Shown here piece after piece: positions 1 through 10,200 of a stretch of DNA of 64,000 nucleotides. Under the pieces are notes generated by a model, which worked only from the letters and a program-made list of their open reading frames with translations, did not search any database and was not told where the DNA came from. The translations under genes and the position numbers were made by a program. Origin of the DNA: Tritrichomonas foetus (taxonomy: Eukaryota > Parabasalia > Tritrichomonadida > Tritrichomonadidae); the NCBI GenBank assembly GCA_001839685.1, contig MLAK01001160.1, positions 73,645-137,644 on the forward strand, in the 5' to 3' direction. Each line of letters starts with the position of its first letter. Within the stretch, counting starts at the first letter, position 1.

Positions 1-2
1 CA

Positions 3-1433
3 AAAGCAGAAGAACCATCAAAAGCAGAAGAATCACCAAAAACAGAAGAAACTCTGGAAACTATTTCTAATCAAGCTCAAGAAACAGCTCCTGATATTCC
101 TTTGAATATTTCTTCTTCTCAAGTTGAAGATATTAAAATTGAAATAGAAGATTCTTCACAATTACACGAACAAAAAGCAAAGAACGAGCCATTGGAGGAA
201 CAACAGTGCATTGAAGAAGAGCAAACTGTGGAACATAATTCCTCTTCTTCCTCTTCTTCTTCTACTTCCTCTTCTCCAGATGAGAAAGGAAAAAATTCTG
301 TTGAATCTCAAATCAATCCCAACGAATCCCATCCAACACCAAATCATATCCCTCTAATATTAGAAGCGAAGAAGGTTGTTAACTCAACTCAAGAGCCCGA
401 AAATGCACCATACAAAAGAACTTCGCCTAGATTCCCATTCCCCAAGCCTTTTACTGCTCCACATATTCCATCATCTCATTCACAACAAAAATTGAATGAA
501 AACTTAGGTCAATCAAGTTTTGCTCATACATTAGATAAATCTTTTCCACAAAATATTGTAAAACAAGAAGAAACCAGACCAGAAGAAATTAAATCTCAAG
601 AATATGAAGCTGAAAGAGAGCAAGTGCAAATTCACCACACACAAGAGATTCCAATGCCAAAAGACAAAAGTCATAATAATGAAAGCGATTCAACCGATCC
701 ATTCCAAAATAAACAACTTTCTCCTGTATCTTTATCAGCCATTGCTCAAGCTTTAATCGACAATGCTGATGAAAATATTCAGACGCAAGGTGTGTCTTCA
801 TTGAAATTGCAAAATCCTGTTACCCAATCTGCGCCAAATATCGGACTTTTGAATAATAACCAAGCTTTAGAAAATTTGATCATAAAACAAATAAATGAAA
901 GAAGACAAACATCTGGTGAACTTCTTAGTTTTCCATCGTACCAAAACTCTCAAGCAGCTCTTCAAAAGAAGCGACAACAGCAACAACAGCAACAACAACA
1001 ACAACAGCAACAACAGCAACAACAGCAACAAGAGTTACCACCAAGACCTATTTCACCACCTGATATTTCTTCTTCATCAACATCTGAATCATCTTCAAAC
1101 CTTTTCTCTGGCAGTGATGAAGACGATAGAGTCATTCTACAACCACATATCAGTACAACACAAAGTCAACAACTTACCAGTCAACCATTTATGAGCCAAA
1201 GCGCTCGTGGTGATTCACCAGCAACAAATGATAATAATAATCTTGGAAATTCGGTTCCACTTGATGATTCAAGCAGAAGTGACGCTCTCAAAGAAAATGA
1301 AGAGAATGAAAAAAAGACAAAAAATGCACAAATAGCAATTCCCAATAATACTCAACCGAAACCAAAAAACTTAAATGTAAGTAACTCTTCAAAAGGAACT
1401 TCTGACTCGGATAACTACTTCAACAGTAATTAA
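3..1433 (+). CDS. Gln/Ser/Glu-rich disordered protein, 5' end outside window
   Basis: The reading frame is already open at the left edge, with Lys-Ala-Glu-Glu-Pro-Ser type repeats in the first 20 codons, so the gene begins upstream. The first 99 bases are in frame, and no ATG is needed at the TTG near base 102. The visible 476 or so residues are almost wholly low complexity: Ser runs near 240-280, acidic stretches, and a pure run of 19 glutamines at 975-1031 encoded by mixed CAA/CAG. It ends with an Asn/Ser-rich tail and TAA at 1431-1433. I see no folded domain, membrane segment or catalytic motif. Such composition fits an intrinsically disordered regulatory or scaffold protein, but no function can be assigned. 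Coding status is supported by the long open frame through compositionally biased but codon-regular sequence. Confidence 0.75.
   Translation, partial: KAEEPSKAEESPKTEETLETISNQAQETAPDIPLNISSSQVEDIKIEIEDSSQLHEQKAKNEPLEEQQCIEEEQTVEHNSSSSSSSSTSSSPDEKGKNSVESQINPNESHPTPNHIPLILEAKKVVNSTQEPENAPYKRTSPRFPFPKPFTAPHIPSSHSQQKLNENLGQSSFAHTLDKSFPQNIVKQEETRPEEIKSQEYEAEREQVQIHHTQEIPMPKDKSHNNESDSTDPFQNKQLSPVSLSAIAQALIDNADENIQTQGVSSLKLQNPVTQSAPNIGLLNNNQALENLIIKQINERRQTSGELLSFPSYQNSQAALQKKRQQQQQQQQQQQQQQQQQQQELPPRPISPPDISSSSTSESSSNLFSGSDEDDRVILQPHISTTQSQQLTSQPFMSQSARGDSPATNDNNNLGNSVPLDDSSRSDALKENEENEKKTKNAQIAIPNNTQPKPKNLNVSNSSKGTSDSDNYFNSN
975..1031 (+). repeat. CAA/CAG tract encoding 19 Gln
   Basis: Uninterrupted Gln codons with CAA and CAG interspersed, inside the disordered protein at the left edge. 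The codon mixture makes this an imperfect trinucleotide repeat, less prone to slippage than pure CAG. Confidence 0.95.
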
Positions 1434-1960
1434 TATTTGTAAATAAATAAATTTATCGATTTTGAAATTCTCGTTTTTATTCCAGATATTTAATTTATGA
1501 ATTGATTCAAAATTGTTTTTAAATTAAAGAATCATGCCTTTATAAAATAAGAATTTATAAAACAAATCTCCATCATGAAAAATTAACATTTTGGATATTC
1601 ATCAAATTCAGATTTTCGACATTGTCTTTAATTATGATGACCACAACATTTTTACATTATGAATACACAAATATTATCGACAAGTGCGCTTAAATTACAA
1701 TATTCTATCCTTGGGAAAAGCATATGAACAAAATTTCTGAAGGGACTTTTGATGTTGTTATTGAGATTTAATTCAAATCCTTCATTCAAATCGATTCAAA
1801 TTTGTTTTGCTGAGATTATTTATTCGAATATAAACCATTCAAAGAGAACTTCACAAAAAGTGAAATCATCTCTGATGTCCTAATTGAATTTTTTTCGTAC
1901 TATTCAAATATCACTTCACATCTATATTCAAAATAAATTTCTATTTTTCGAAGGTAAATT
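1434..1960. other. AT-rich spacer, nothing recognised
   Basis: The 527 bases between the Gln-rich gene and the USP7-like frame hold no open frame of note, tRNA-like box or repeat. A TAA stop at 1955-1957 closes the frame of the downstream gene, so the promoter or missing 5' exon of that gene, if any, must lie here. Confidence 0.6.
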
Positions 1961-4900
1961 TTGAATTTTGCCGATCAACAAAAGAAGTTAGAGAATCAGT
2001 CACCGAAGGAAATTACACAGGATCCTCCCCAATCAAATTTTCTTAAAGCAATCTCGAATCCAATTTCAGGAAATCAAAATCAAAATCGAAATATTCCTTT
2101 TTCTCTAAATTTTCCAACAACAGATGCGAGCGCATTTAATTTACATCAACCAAGTTCAATTCGCAAAAATCAACAAGTTTTTCAAGAAACGAGCAAAAAT
2201 GATAATTCCATAAATGAGGTCAACCAAAATCAAAATCAATTTAATTCTGATTCGAACAAAATTAACAGTTATAATAACAGTTATAAAAATAACACTCCTG
2301 CAAATTTGAATCAATCAAATCATTCTAATAATCAATCCAATCCCAAATATAATGAAAATAGTTTCCAAAAATTTAGCAATCAAACAAATTTGAATGGCCC
2401 CCCTAAAATAAATAGTTTTAATAGAATGAATAATATGCATGGAGCAAACACTCAGAAAAATCCAAGCAATTTAGAACTTTTGTCAAACCTCAATAATTTT
2501 CACAACTCGAATAACATCAATCGTTCAAACAACATTATCTATTCAAATAACACTACTAATACTAATAATATGAATGATTTACTCAATTTAGCTCATTTAA
2601 ATAACTCAAATAGTTATCATGCTGCTGCCAATTTTTCCAATGCGAATAATTTAAATAATATAAATCAAATGAACCATGATATTACTCAATATCAATCACA
2701 TTCAATAAATGCGAATTTGATTCCTCATGGAAATATGAATACGGGTATTTATCAAAACGCTCCATTGTTCAAAGATATTCCTTTCAAAAGGAAAAAAGTC
2801 ACAACGAAGACTGTAAACAGCAAAGAAAACTTTGAAAGCTTTGGCAATTACCAAAATTGTTATACACATTCAATTAAAATTTGTAATGATCAATATTGTT
2901 TAATGTGGGTAATTCCACATTTTAATCATCAACCCAAAATCATTGAATCTTCAACATTTTCACATACTAACGTTCAAATTAAATTTTCGCTTTATTTCGT
3001 TCCAATTCAAAACACTTATGAAAAGAAACATAGCATTTTCTTACGCACAACTTTTTTACAATTTCCTTGTCAGAGAATTTCCTATAAAGCGATGATTCAT
3101 AATGCCGACAATGAAAAATCGAGTATTGTAAGTTCGCTATTTTTATTTGAAAATGATGTGAATTTTCAAGAAATAAATTTCCCAAATATTTTTAAGGAGA
3201 ATTTAAACGAAGTTGAAGGATGGCTATTAAATGGATCACTTTGTATTCGTGTTGATATTGCTCAGCCACCTAAATCAGAATTATTAAATTTACAAAATAA
3301 TATATTTAATTTGACTACCCCTGTTTCATTAATTAATAATGTTTATACATTTGATTGGATGATGGAAATTTTACCCAACAATAATCAAGATTTTGTTGAT
3401 TCACCAATATTTAGATGTGGGCAAATATCAATTCAAATTAAATGTCAATTTGAACCTTTTAAAATGATTTTTAATTTTAAAGTAAGACGAGAAATTGATG
3501 TTAAAATCAACGTTGTTTTAAAAAGCATAGAAGGAAGCAATTCTATCTCTTTCGATGTTGAACAAAAGCATGTTTCTCCAAAAGAACCAACTGTTATTTC
3601 TGAACCTTTTGGTAATCTATCTTCTCGCTTTTCTTTTCTGTCTTTTGTTCACAATAATAAAGTATTGTTTGAAATGAAGTTTCATGATCCTAACCAATAC
3701 ACCAAACTAATCAGCAACTCTCTTCAAAGTCTAAAAGCATTTACTTACATGCTTCCTGATACTGAACATAAAAATGAAAATGAAAAAGAAAAATTGAATT
3801 TCCTTTCAATTGGAAAAACTGAAAATGATTTTGGATTAAATGGCCTCTCAAATCAAGGTTCAACTTGTGGCCTTAATTCTGTTCTCCAGGTTTTATTTAA
3901 TATTCCCAAATTTCGACAGCTTGTATACAACGACTATGAAAGTATTCAAGAAAAGCTGTTAAAAAAAGATGAAGATGAAAACAAAAATCAAGAAATGAAC
4001 TCAAATATTTCATGTTCGACAATTGAAAGTTATAATATTGAAAATCCAATTGCTAAACTTTTTGCATTGCTTCAATTGGATAATAAAACTTGTAGTACCA
4101 AAAAATTAACTAAATATTTGGAATGGGATAATCCGAAAAAAGTTATTACGAATATTCACGATATTTTTGGTTCACTCTTCAAAGTTAATGGAAAAATACC
4201 TGAAATGTTTAAAATGCAAACCAAAGACGAAGAAGAAAAACCAAGAGATAATATTTTTGATATTACAATTAATGTTGATGGCTTTACAAATTTGGAAGAT
4301 TCCATTAAGTCATTTGATTCAAATATTTTTGATAGAGAAATTTTGTTAATTAAATTGGAAAAAATAAAACAAAACAACAAATATAAAAACGATATTTTTG
4401 AATTCCCCCAAACATTAGGAGACCATTTTCTTTTCGCTGTAATTGTTCATTGTGGAAATATTGACGGCGGCCATTATTTTGTGAACATTAAACCATTTAT
4501 TGGAAGCAAACAATGGATTCAATTCAATGATAGCAGTGTAATTAGCATTCCTTCTGATAAGGCAATAAACGATAATTTTGGTGGTCAAATGATGAATAGC
4601 TCTTGTTTCAAAATGTATTCGGCCAATTACCTAGTCTATGCAAAACAAAGCATTTTTGATGTTGACATTAAAGTTCCAGAATCACTTCAAAAATATGTTG
4701 AGTATAAAATCAAAAAGCGAGAAAACATTATTAATACTGAAGAACAAAAGAAATCAAATGTTGAAGTTTCTGTAATTACTGAGAATGATCTAAAAATGTA
4801 TAGTAACTTCCGATCATTCCATGAAATTCCAGCTCATAAAATTACGATGAGTGGAAATACAACTTTTCTTGAACTTTACGAAAAAATTAGTGAAGAAAAT

Positions 4901-6475
4901 ACTCGGCTTTGGGTATTTTATCAAAATTCCTCATATCCAAACAAAATAATTCCTGATGTAAGCACTAATACTCTGAACAGTATTGTTGGCAATATAGAAC
5001 CAAAATCAATGAAAATTTTTACACAAAATATTCCAAATTATGAAACACTTGATTTAAGTTGTGATAATATTTTAGTTTTCCTTAAATTTTTCTTTCCTTC
5101 TTATCCAACCCCAGTACAATATATTGGAAACTGTTCAGTAAATATGATGAATAATGCAACGTCAATTTTCCCTATTGTTATGAAATTAATTGGTTCAAAT
5201 GTGAATGATTTTACTGTTTATAAAGATACTGGAAATGGAGTCCCAAAAATTATTAATGTTCATGAATCACTTGTAAGTCAAAATGTTGAAAATTCTTCGA
5301 TTCTTATCTTTGAATTCGCCAATAATGTATTAGAAAATGAAAGCAATACAAGCTTTTCACCTTATATTCTTGATGAAAATGAAGTGGAATCAGAAAATAA
5401 TGGAGAATCTAGTCAAGAAGCTCCAAGCAAAAGCAATAATAATGGTATCAATGATTCCATTCCATTTTGTAACTATAAAGACTTTTTCCAAGTTCCACCG
5501 CCTTTAACTATAATTGATTATTATCCAAATGAAGGTGCTGAAAGTGAACTTGAAGTTGCTCAAGTAGAATCGCCTGAACAAATCAAAGGAATAATCCGTG
5601 TTCCAATTAATTTATCACTTACTGATATTAAAAAATTTATTGCTGCTGCATTTTTGGTTCAATATACACCTGAAAATGATACCATGATTCTTAAATCGGC
5701 CGATCTTTCTGGATCAAAACCTTCTTCATCAAATCTTGAAAAAATTATTCTTCTTCCCTCACATAAATGTTCGAATATTATGCAAAATGCTTTTTCATTT
5801 AGGAATTGTATTAAAAATAACATGAAAAAAAGGGAAAGAATATTCTACCAAGTTGTTGGTGGAATCAGTGAAGCTGAATTTCAGACGCGAGAACCAATTA
5901 CTGTTCAATTTTCACAAGATGCAGTAAATGTTCAATTTTCTCGAACTGTTTATGTGAAAAAAGAGATGACATTTAATGCAATTGCCAAACTTGTCAGTAT
6001 TCCTCAACGAAATCTCAGATTTTTAGTCATTTCTAATGGGAAAATTGTGGAAGTTTATAAACCTGACGATTATTATCACACAAAAACTGCTGAAACTGTT
6101 CGAATAGAAGTTATTCCCCAAAACCAAAATATCATTTTCACTGTATCTAATTTAGTTAAATTTAAAGATTATACGCTTGTTCAAGTAATGAGAAGAAAAC
6201 CAACAATTTGCTTTCTAGATAATATTGCGTCTGGATTTTCAATGACAACAATTGCACCGTTTTTGATTCATGTGAAACAGGCCGAATTGTTTTCTGAAAC
6301 CAAGGAAAAAATTAGAATAGCTTTGAAAATGTCAAAAGCAGAAATATCGGCAATGGCTTTCAGTATTCGCGCTGCCCCAGGTGAACAAGAAATTTCTCTG
6401 AAAGATGATACAGTGATGAATTTTAGAATGAACTTTAAATCTGAAATATACATGTATAAAGAAGATCCTTCTTAA
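1961..6475 (+). CDS. USP7/HAUSP-like ubiquitin C-terminal hydrolase
   Basis: This is a deubiquitinase of peptidase family C19, expected to remove ubiquitin from proteins in nucleus or cytosol. Order (numbering from base 1961): Asn-rich low complexity to about 270; one or two MATH-like beta domains at about 290-590; the catalytic core with the Cys box GLSNQGSTCGLNSVLQ (Cys636), the His box ending GGHYF (His838) and FNDSS (Asp857); then about 600 residues that track the C-terminal ubiquitin-like domains of USP7 (VEVSVITENDL, RLWVFY, ILVFLKFFFP). The MATH-catalytic-UBL order is diagnostic of USP7. The core is short: the stretch STKKLTKYLEWD matches USP7, but the QHDVQEL-type box that should follow is missing. 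The start is uncertain: the frame opens after a TAA at 1955-1957 and begins with TTG; the first ATG is at 2426, inside the Asn-rich part. An upstream exon, a non-ATG start or initiation at 2426 are all possible. Confidence 0.85.
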   Translation: MNFADQQKKLENQSPKEITQDPPQSNFLKAISNPISGNQNQNRNIPFSLNFPTTDASAFNLHQPSSIRKNQQVFQETSKNDNSINEVNQNQNQFNSDSNKINSYNNSYKNNTPANLNQSNHSNNQSNPKYNENSFQKFSNQTNLNGPPKINSFNRMNNMHGANTQKNPSNLELLSNLNNFHNSNNINRSNNIIYSNNTTNTNNMNDLLNLAHLNNSNSYHAAANFSNANNLNNINQMNHDITQYQSHSINANLIPHGNMNTGIYQNAPLFKDIPFKRKKVTTKTVNSKENFESFGNYQNCYTHSIKICNDQYCLMWVIPHFNHQPKIIESSTFSHTNVQIKFSLYFVPIQNTYEKKHSIFLRTTFLQFPCQRISYKAMIHNADNEKSSIVSSLFLFENDVNFQEINFPNIFKENLNEVEGWLLNGSLCIRVDIAQPPKSELLNLQNNIFNLTTPVSLINNVYTFDWMMEILPNNNQDFVDSPIFRCGQISIQIKCQFEPFKMIFNFKVRREIDVKINVVLKSIEGSNSISFDVEQKHVSPKEPTVISEPFGNLSSRFSFLSFVHNNKVLFEMKFHDPNQYTKLISNSLQSLKAFTYMLPDTEHKNENEKEKLNFLSIGKTENDFGLNGLSNQGSTCGLNSVLQVLFNIPKFRQLVYNDYESIQEKLLKKDEDENKNQEMNSNISCSTIESYNIENPIAKLFALLQLDNKTCSTKKLTKYLEWDNPKKVITNIHDIFGSLFKVNGKIPEMFKMQTKDEEEKPRDNIFDITINVDGFTNLEDSIKSFDSNIFDREILLIKLEKIKQNNKYKNDIFEFPQTLGDHFLFAVIVHCGNIDGGHYFVNIKPFIGSKQWIQFNDSSVISIPSDKAINDNFGGQMMNSSCFKMYSANYLVYAKQSIFDVDIKVPESLQKYVEYKIKKRENIINTEEQKKSNVEVSVITENDLKMYSNFRSFHEIPAHKITMSGNTTFLELYEKISEENTRLWVFYQNSSYPNKIIPDVSTNTLNSIVGNIEPKSMKIFTQNIPNYETLDLSCDNILVFLKFFFPSYPTPVQYIGNCSVNMMNNATSIFPIVMKLIGSNVNDFTVYKDTGNGVPKIINVHESLVSQNVENSSILIFEFANNVLENESNTSFSPYILDENEVESENNGESSQEAPSKSNNNGINDSIPFCNYKDFFQVPPPLTIIDYYPNEGAESELEVAQVESPEQIKGIIRVPINLSLTDIKKFIAAAFLVQYTPENDTMILKSADLSGSKPSSSNLEKIILLPSHKCSNIMQNAFSFRNCIKNNMKKRERIFYQVVGGISEAEFQTREPITVQFSQDAVNVQFSRTVYVKKEMTFNAIAKLVSIPQRNLRFLVISNGKIVEVYKPDDYYHTKTAETVRIEVIPQNQNIIFTVSNLVKFKDYTLVQVMRRKPTICFLDNIASGFSMTTIAPFLIHVKQAELFSETKEKIRIALKMSKAEISAMAFSIRAAPGEQEISLKDDTVMNFRMNFKSEIYMYKEDPS

Positions 6476-7205
6476 AAAAAAAGAAAAAAGATAAAATTAA
6501 CAATGAACACAAAAAGAAGAAAAATGAAAAATATTTTAGGTCAAATATTTCATGAAATATGTTTTTTATTTTTATGTGTGTAAGATGAGTTTTTACACTG
6601 GTTAAATGCGCATTTTGTTATGTTAGTTATTAAAATTAAATGTATACCCTCGCTCTTTACTTTTTATCACAATAATTTTTATTTACTTGACATTGATTCC
6701 AAACAATTTCTATGTGGGCAATAATATTTGGAAACAAGTTATTTGGAAAGGAGGAATGAATCTGGCCATTTGATGTCAATTTTTGGATTTTTTATGTTGG
6801 TGTAAATGGAATGATTGAGCTTAAATCGGGACTTCAAGCAGAGCATAAAGCTATAAGTGCTGGTGCAAGAATTCTAAAAATGATTTATCATAATCTAAGC
6901 TTCACGAATCAAAATAATAATAAAAAGAACCTATCCAATAAATCTTTTAATAAAAATTTTACAAGAATATGAATGTAGATATTGAATCTGATCAAAGCAA
7001 GTAAAACTTCCAAATGTTTGACTAAGCTAAATTTTAAAAAGCATCTTTTAAGTAAAGAATTTTTTAGAAATTTAGAAAAATAAATAGAATTAGATAGAAA
7101 AAAATTAATCGATTATTTTTACTTAATTAAAAACTTTTTTCTCTTTATCAAAAATGGTTGCTTTCTAAAAAATAATAAAATAAAAAATGATAAATCCAAG
7201 CTTTC
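6476..7205. other. Convergent AT-rich spacer with one unassigned short open frame
   Basis: This spacer separates the 3' ends of the USP7-like gene and the dynein gene. The stop of the former reads TAAA, like the trichomonad polyadenylation signal that can overlap the stop. On the plus strand a frame is open from 6760 to a TGA at 6970-6972 (first ATG 6811, 53 residues). It is less biased than its surroundings but matches nothing I recognise. Confidence 0.5.
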
Positions 7206-10200
7206 TTAAATTGTTGTCATACAGACACCTCTCATAACCCAGTGCCTTGCTCTGACTGATCCAGAAAGTGAGCGAAGTGGAATATCGAAAACGTAGTTCA
7301 AGTCAGTTCTGTTTGCGTTTGAATAAACTGGGCAAACATAAGTGTCACTATCTGTCTTGAATGGAACTTCCTTATTTTGTGCATCTCTCTTCATTGGCCA
7401 AAGTTTAATGAGTGGCATTTCGTTTCTAAGTTCACCGACTGGTTTGCCGCCTTTTCTGCCGGTAGATGTAACAAGTTCTGTAAGTCCCCAAGCATTGCTA
7501 TTGTTAGAACCAACAGATTTGTACCATCTTGCACCTTCAAGAAAGATACCTCTGATGTAAATCTTGTTTTCGTTTCCTCTGTTATCTTTATCGTTTCCTG
7601 GTTGTTTGTTTGGATTCTGGACTTCAGACATAAGGAATGTTTGATCGAGAGACCATTTCTCAATACGGCAAGTTTCCTGTCTAAGTGATGTTAAGAAACC
7701 TGCTGGGTTGAACATTCCACCAAGCCAGAATGTTTCGACACGACCTGTCTCAATCCATTTGGCATATTGGTCATACCTAAGCTTGACTTGATCGAACCAA
7801 TCCTTCAAACCAACAGCTGGCCAGGAAATCTTACGCCAGTGTTGTGGAATACGGCCATCGTAGAGACTGTTCATTGCATTGTACAAAAGATCGTTCATAA
7901 CGATTGAACCATCAATAGCAAGTTCAAGATCAGTAAGTGTTGATCTGAGGCTATTCAAAACATTTTGCATACGTTCGATTTCTTGCTTGCAGCAAATATC
8001 AAGTGGCTTTTGTTTTCTTTCTTCGACCTTTGCACGAACAGTTTCCATATTGAAGTTAGGTGGCACGTTTGGTAAAAGATCGTGAATCTTTTGAAGAACG
8101 ACATCTTCTCTTGTCATTCCACCAACAGCGCTTTCCTTTGGTTGAATATCAATAATCTTCTGGAAGATTTCGTTTGCTTGATCACGCCTTAATTTAACAT
8201 CGGCGAGCGAGTGAAGGCCGAAAACATCGGGTGGATCGTTTTGAGGAATCAGATTTGCCTTTTCGATGAATTGTGAAACTTGTTGACAATCTGGAATTGG
8301 ATAATCTCCTTTGGAACCGTCGAATGCAGACATTTCTGCATTGAGACAGAATGCACGTTGGTTGTTGAAGTAGTGTTCTCCGATTGTCTTAATGAGACGA
8401 CGATCAAGCTCATCTGTAACACGTCCACCGTAGTGAATTTCGCAAACTCCATAACGAACTGTTTGCCAGAATGATTCATCGAACCATCCTTTGCTTGTCT
8501 TTGCAGCATCAGTAATTTGAGATGCCATGAAGGCAAGTGAAGCACTGAAGTCAGAAGCATTGAATTCGTATGGAATTGCCCATCCAAGTGGACCGAATTT
8601 ACGACGTTCTTGAACAGTAGTGTTGAAGAATGCAAGAATGTAGATAAGTCTGTGCCATTCTGGTGTTTCCATTGTATCAATCATTTGCTGTGTGATTGAT
8701 GAAAGTGTTCTCTTCATAGAAGCTTTAGCACCTGCTGGTGGTTCGTTTGTGAGTTTGATTGAAAGTTGGAGAAGAGAAACTGGGAATTTAGGATGAACTT
8801 CAGTTGTGATCCAAAGTCTATAATCTTCATGTGTAACCTTTGGAGCATCTTTGTTCTTGTCGTTTGGTTTCTTAGGTGGTGCCTTTTCACCTTCTTTCTT
8901 CTCGCCATCTTTCTTTTCATCTTCTTTGCTTGCAGCTGCTTCAGCAAGAGCATCTGCTTTGTATTTCTCAAAGAGCGTAGCCATGTACTTGAGACCAAGG
9001 TGGCAGTTCTGGAGAAGCACCCATTCACCCTTAACTTTCGATTGGTTGATGAAGTTTTCGGCAAATTCTTCACGACCTTGACCCATAGAAACTGTGTTCA
9101 GTTCTTTCTTGGCACGCTTAGCAGCTTCTTCAACAAGTGGTGTTGGATCGGAACCTGGAGAAAGGAGGAAGATAACTGGGCTCTTGTTTCCAGCTTCGGC
9201 TGCAACTTTGTCCATCTGAACGTTCGGGAATTCGATAAATTCTTTACCAAGGAATTCAACAATGTATTTGGTTGAAGCGAATATAGCTCTATCTGGACGA
9301 AGTGCTCTGATAATGACTGCCCTTGTGAATGGCTTAACATCTTCGGGCTTGGTTTGTCCAAAGTTTGGAAGTGGATCTTCTTCTGGTGCTTGTGAGCTCA
9401 TAAGTTTAGCCCATTCGTGTGGTGATCCAGAAATGTGTGAAATGAGACCTCTCAATGAGTTAAGCTGTGAAAGAGCCATAATGTTATCACGAACAGATTC
9501 GAAAACTGGATCAAGAGGTTCATCCATGTTTGATGAAGCACCTGGAGCAAGTGCAGCACCAGCTTTGATGTATGTTTGATAATCATTGAAGTCGATTGGA
9601 TTGAGTTCTGGTGGAAGAGACATTTCAATCTTCAAAGCAAGTTGTAAGCAGAACAAAAGCTTGTCCTTTTCGTAAAGACCACAAACAATGTAAGCCCAGC
9701 AGATCTTGGTGAGGGTATTGATGATGTTTTCAATACGCCTCTTCGGGAAGTTATCCTTTTCGGCTGTTTCAATAGCTTCATAGAATTTGCCAAGGAACTG
9801 GTTAAGAGAAACTTGATACATTGGGTTAACGAGTGACATTTCTTGAATAAGGAAGTAAATAACAGCACCTCTGACAGCCACAGGACGATAATCTTCACGA
9901 GATTTGGTAATCTTTTGGTTAGTTTCCATAGCAGATGCAAGAGATTCTTTGTTTTCTTGTGATTTCTGCTTGGTTGATGCCAGAGTCGTAATCAGCGTAG
10001 TGTTTTCGAGAAGGTTACCTTGTGATGAACGAAGCTGTTCAAGAAGTTGATCTTCAAGATCGATAAGCATCTTACGAAGTCCTGCCACTTGTTCAAGAAG
10101 TCTTTGTCTTTCGTTTTCAAGGTTCTCCTTTTCACGAAGAATAACCAAGTTAAGAAGTTGTTCTTCAAGACCGAATTGTGTAACAGAGAATTCAATAACG

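Noticed and set aside
102..104. TTG at 102 as a start for the first gene
   Set aside because: The same frame is open to the left edge with similar repeats, so the gene begins outside the window.
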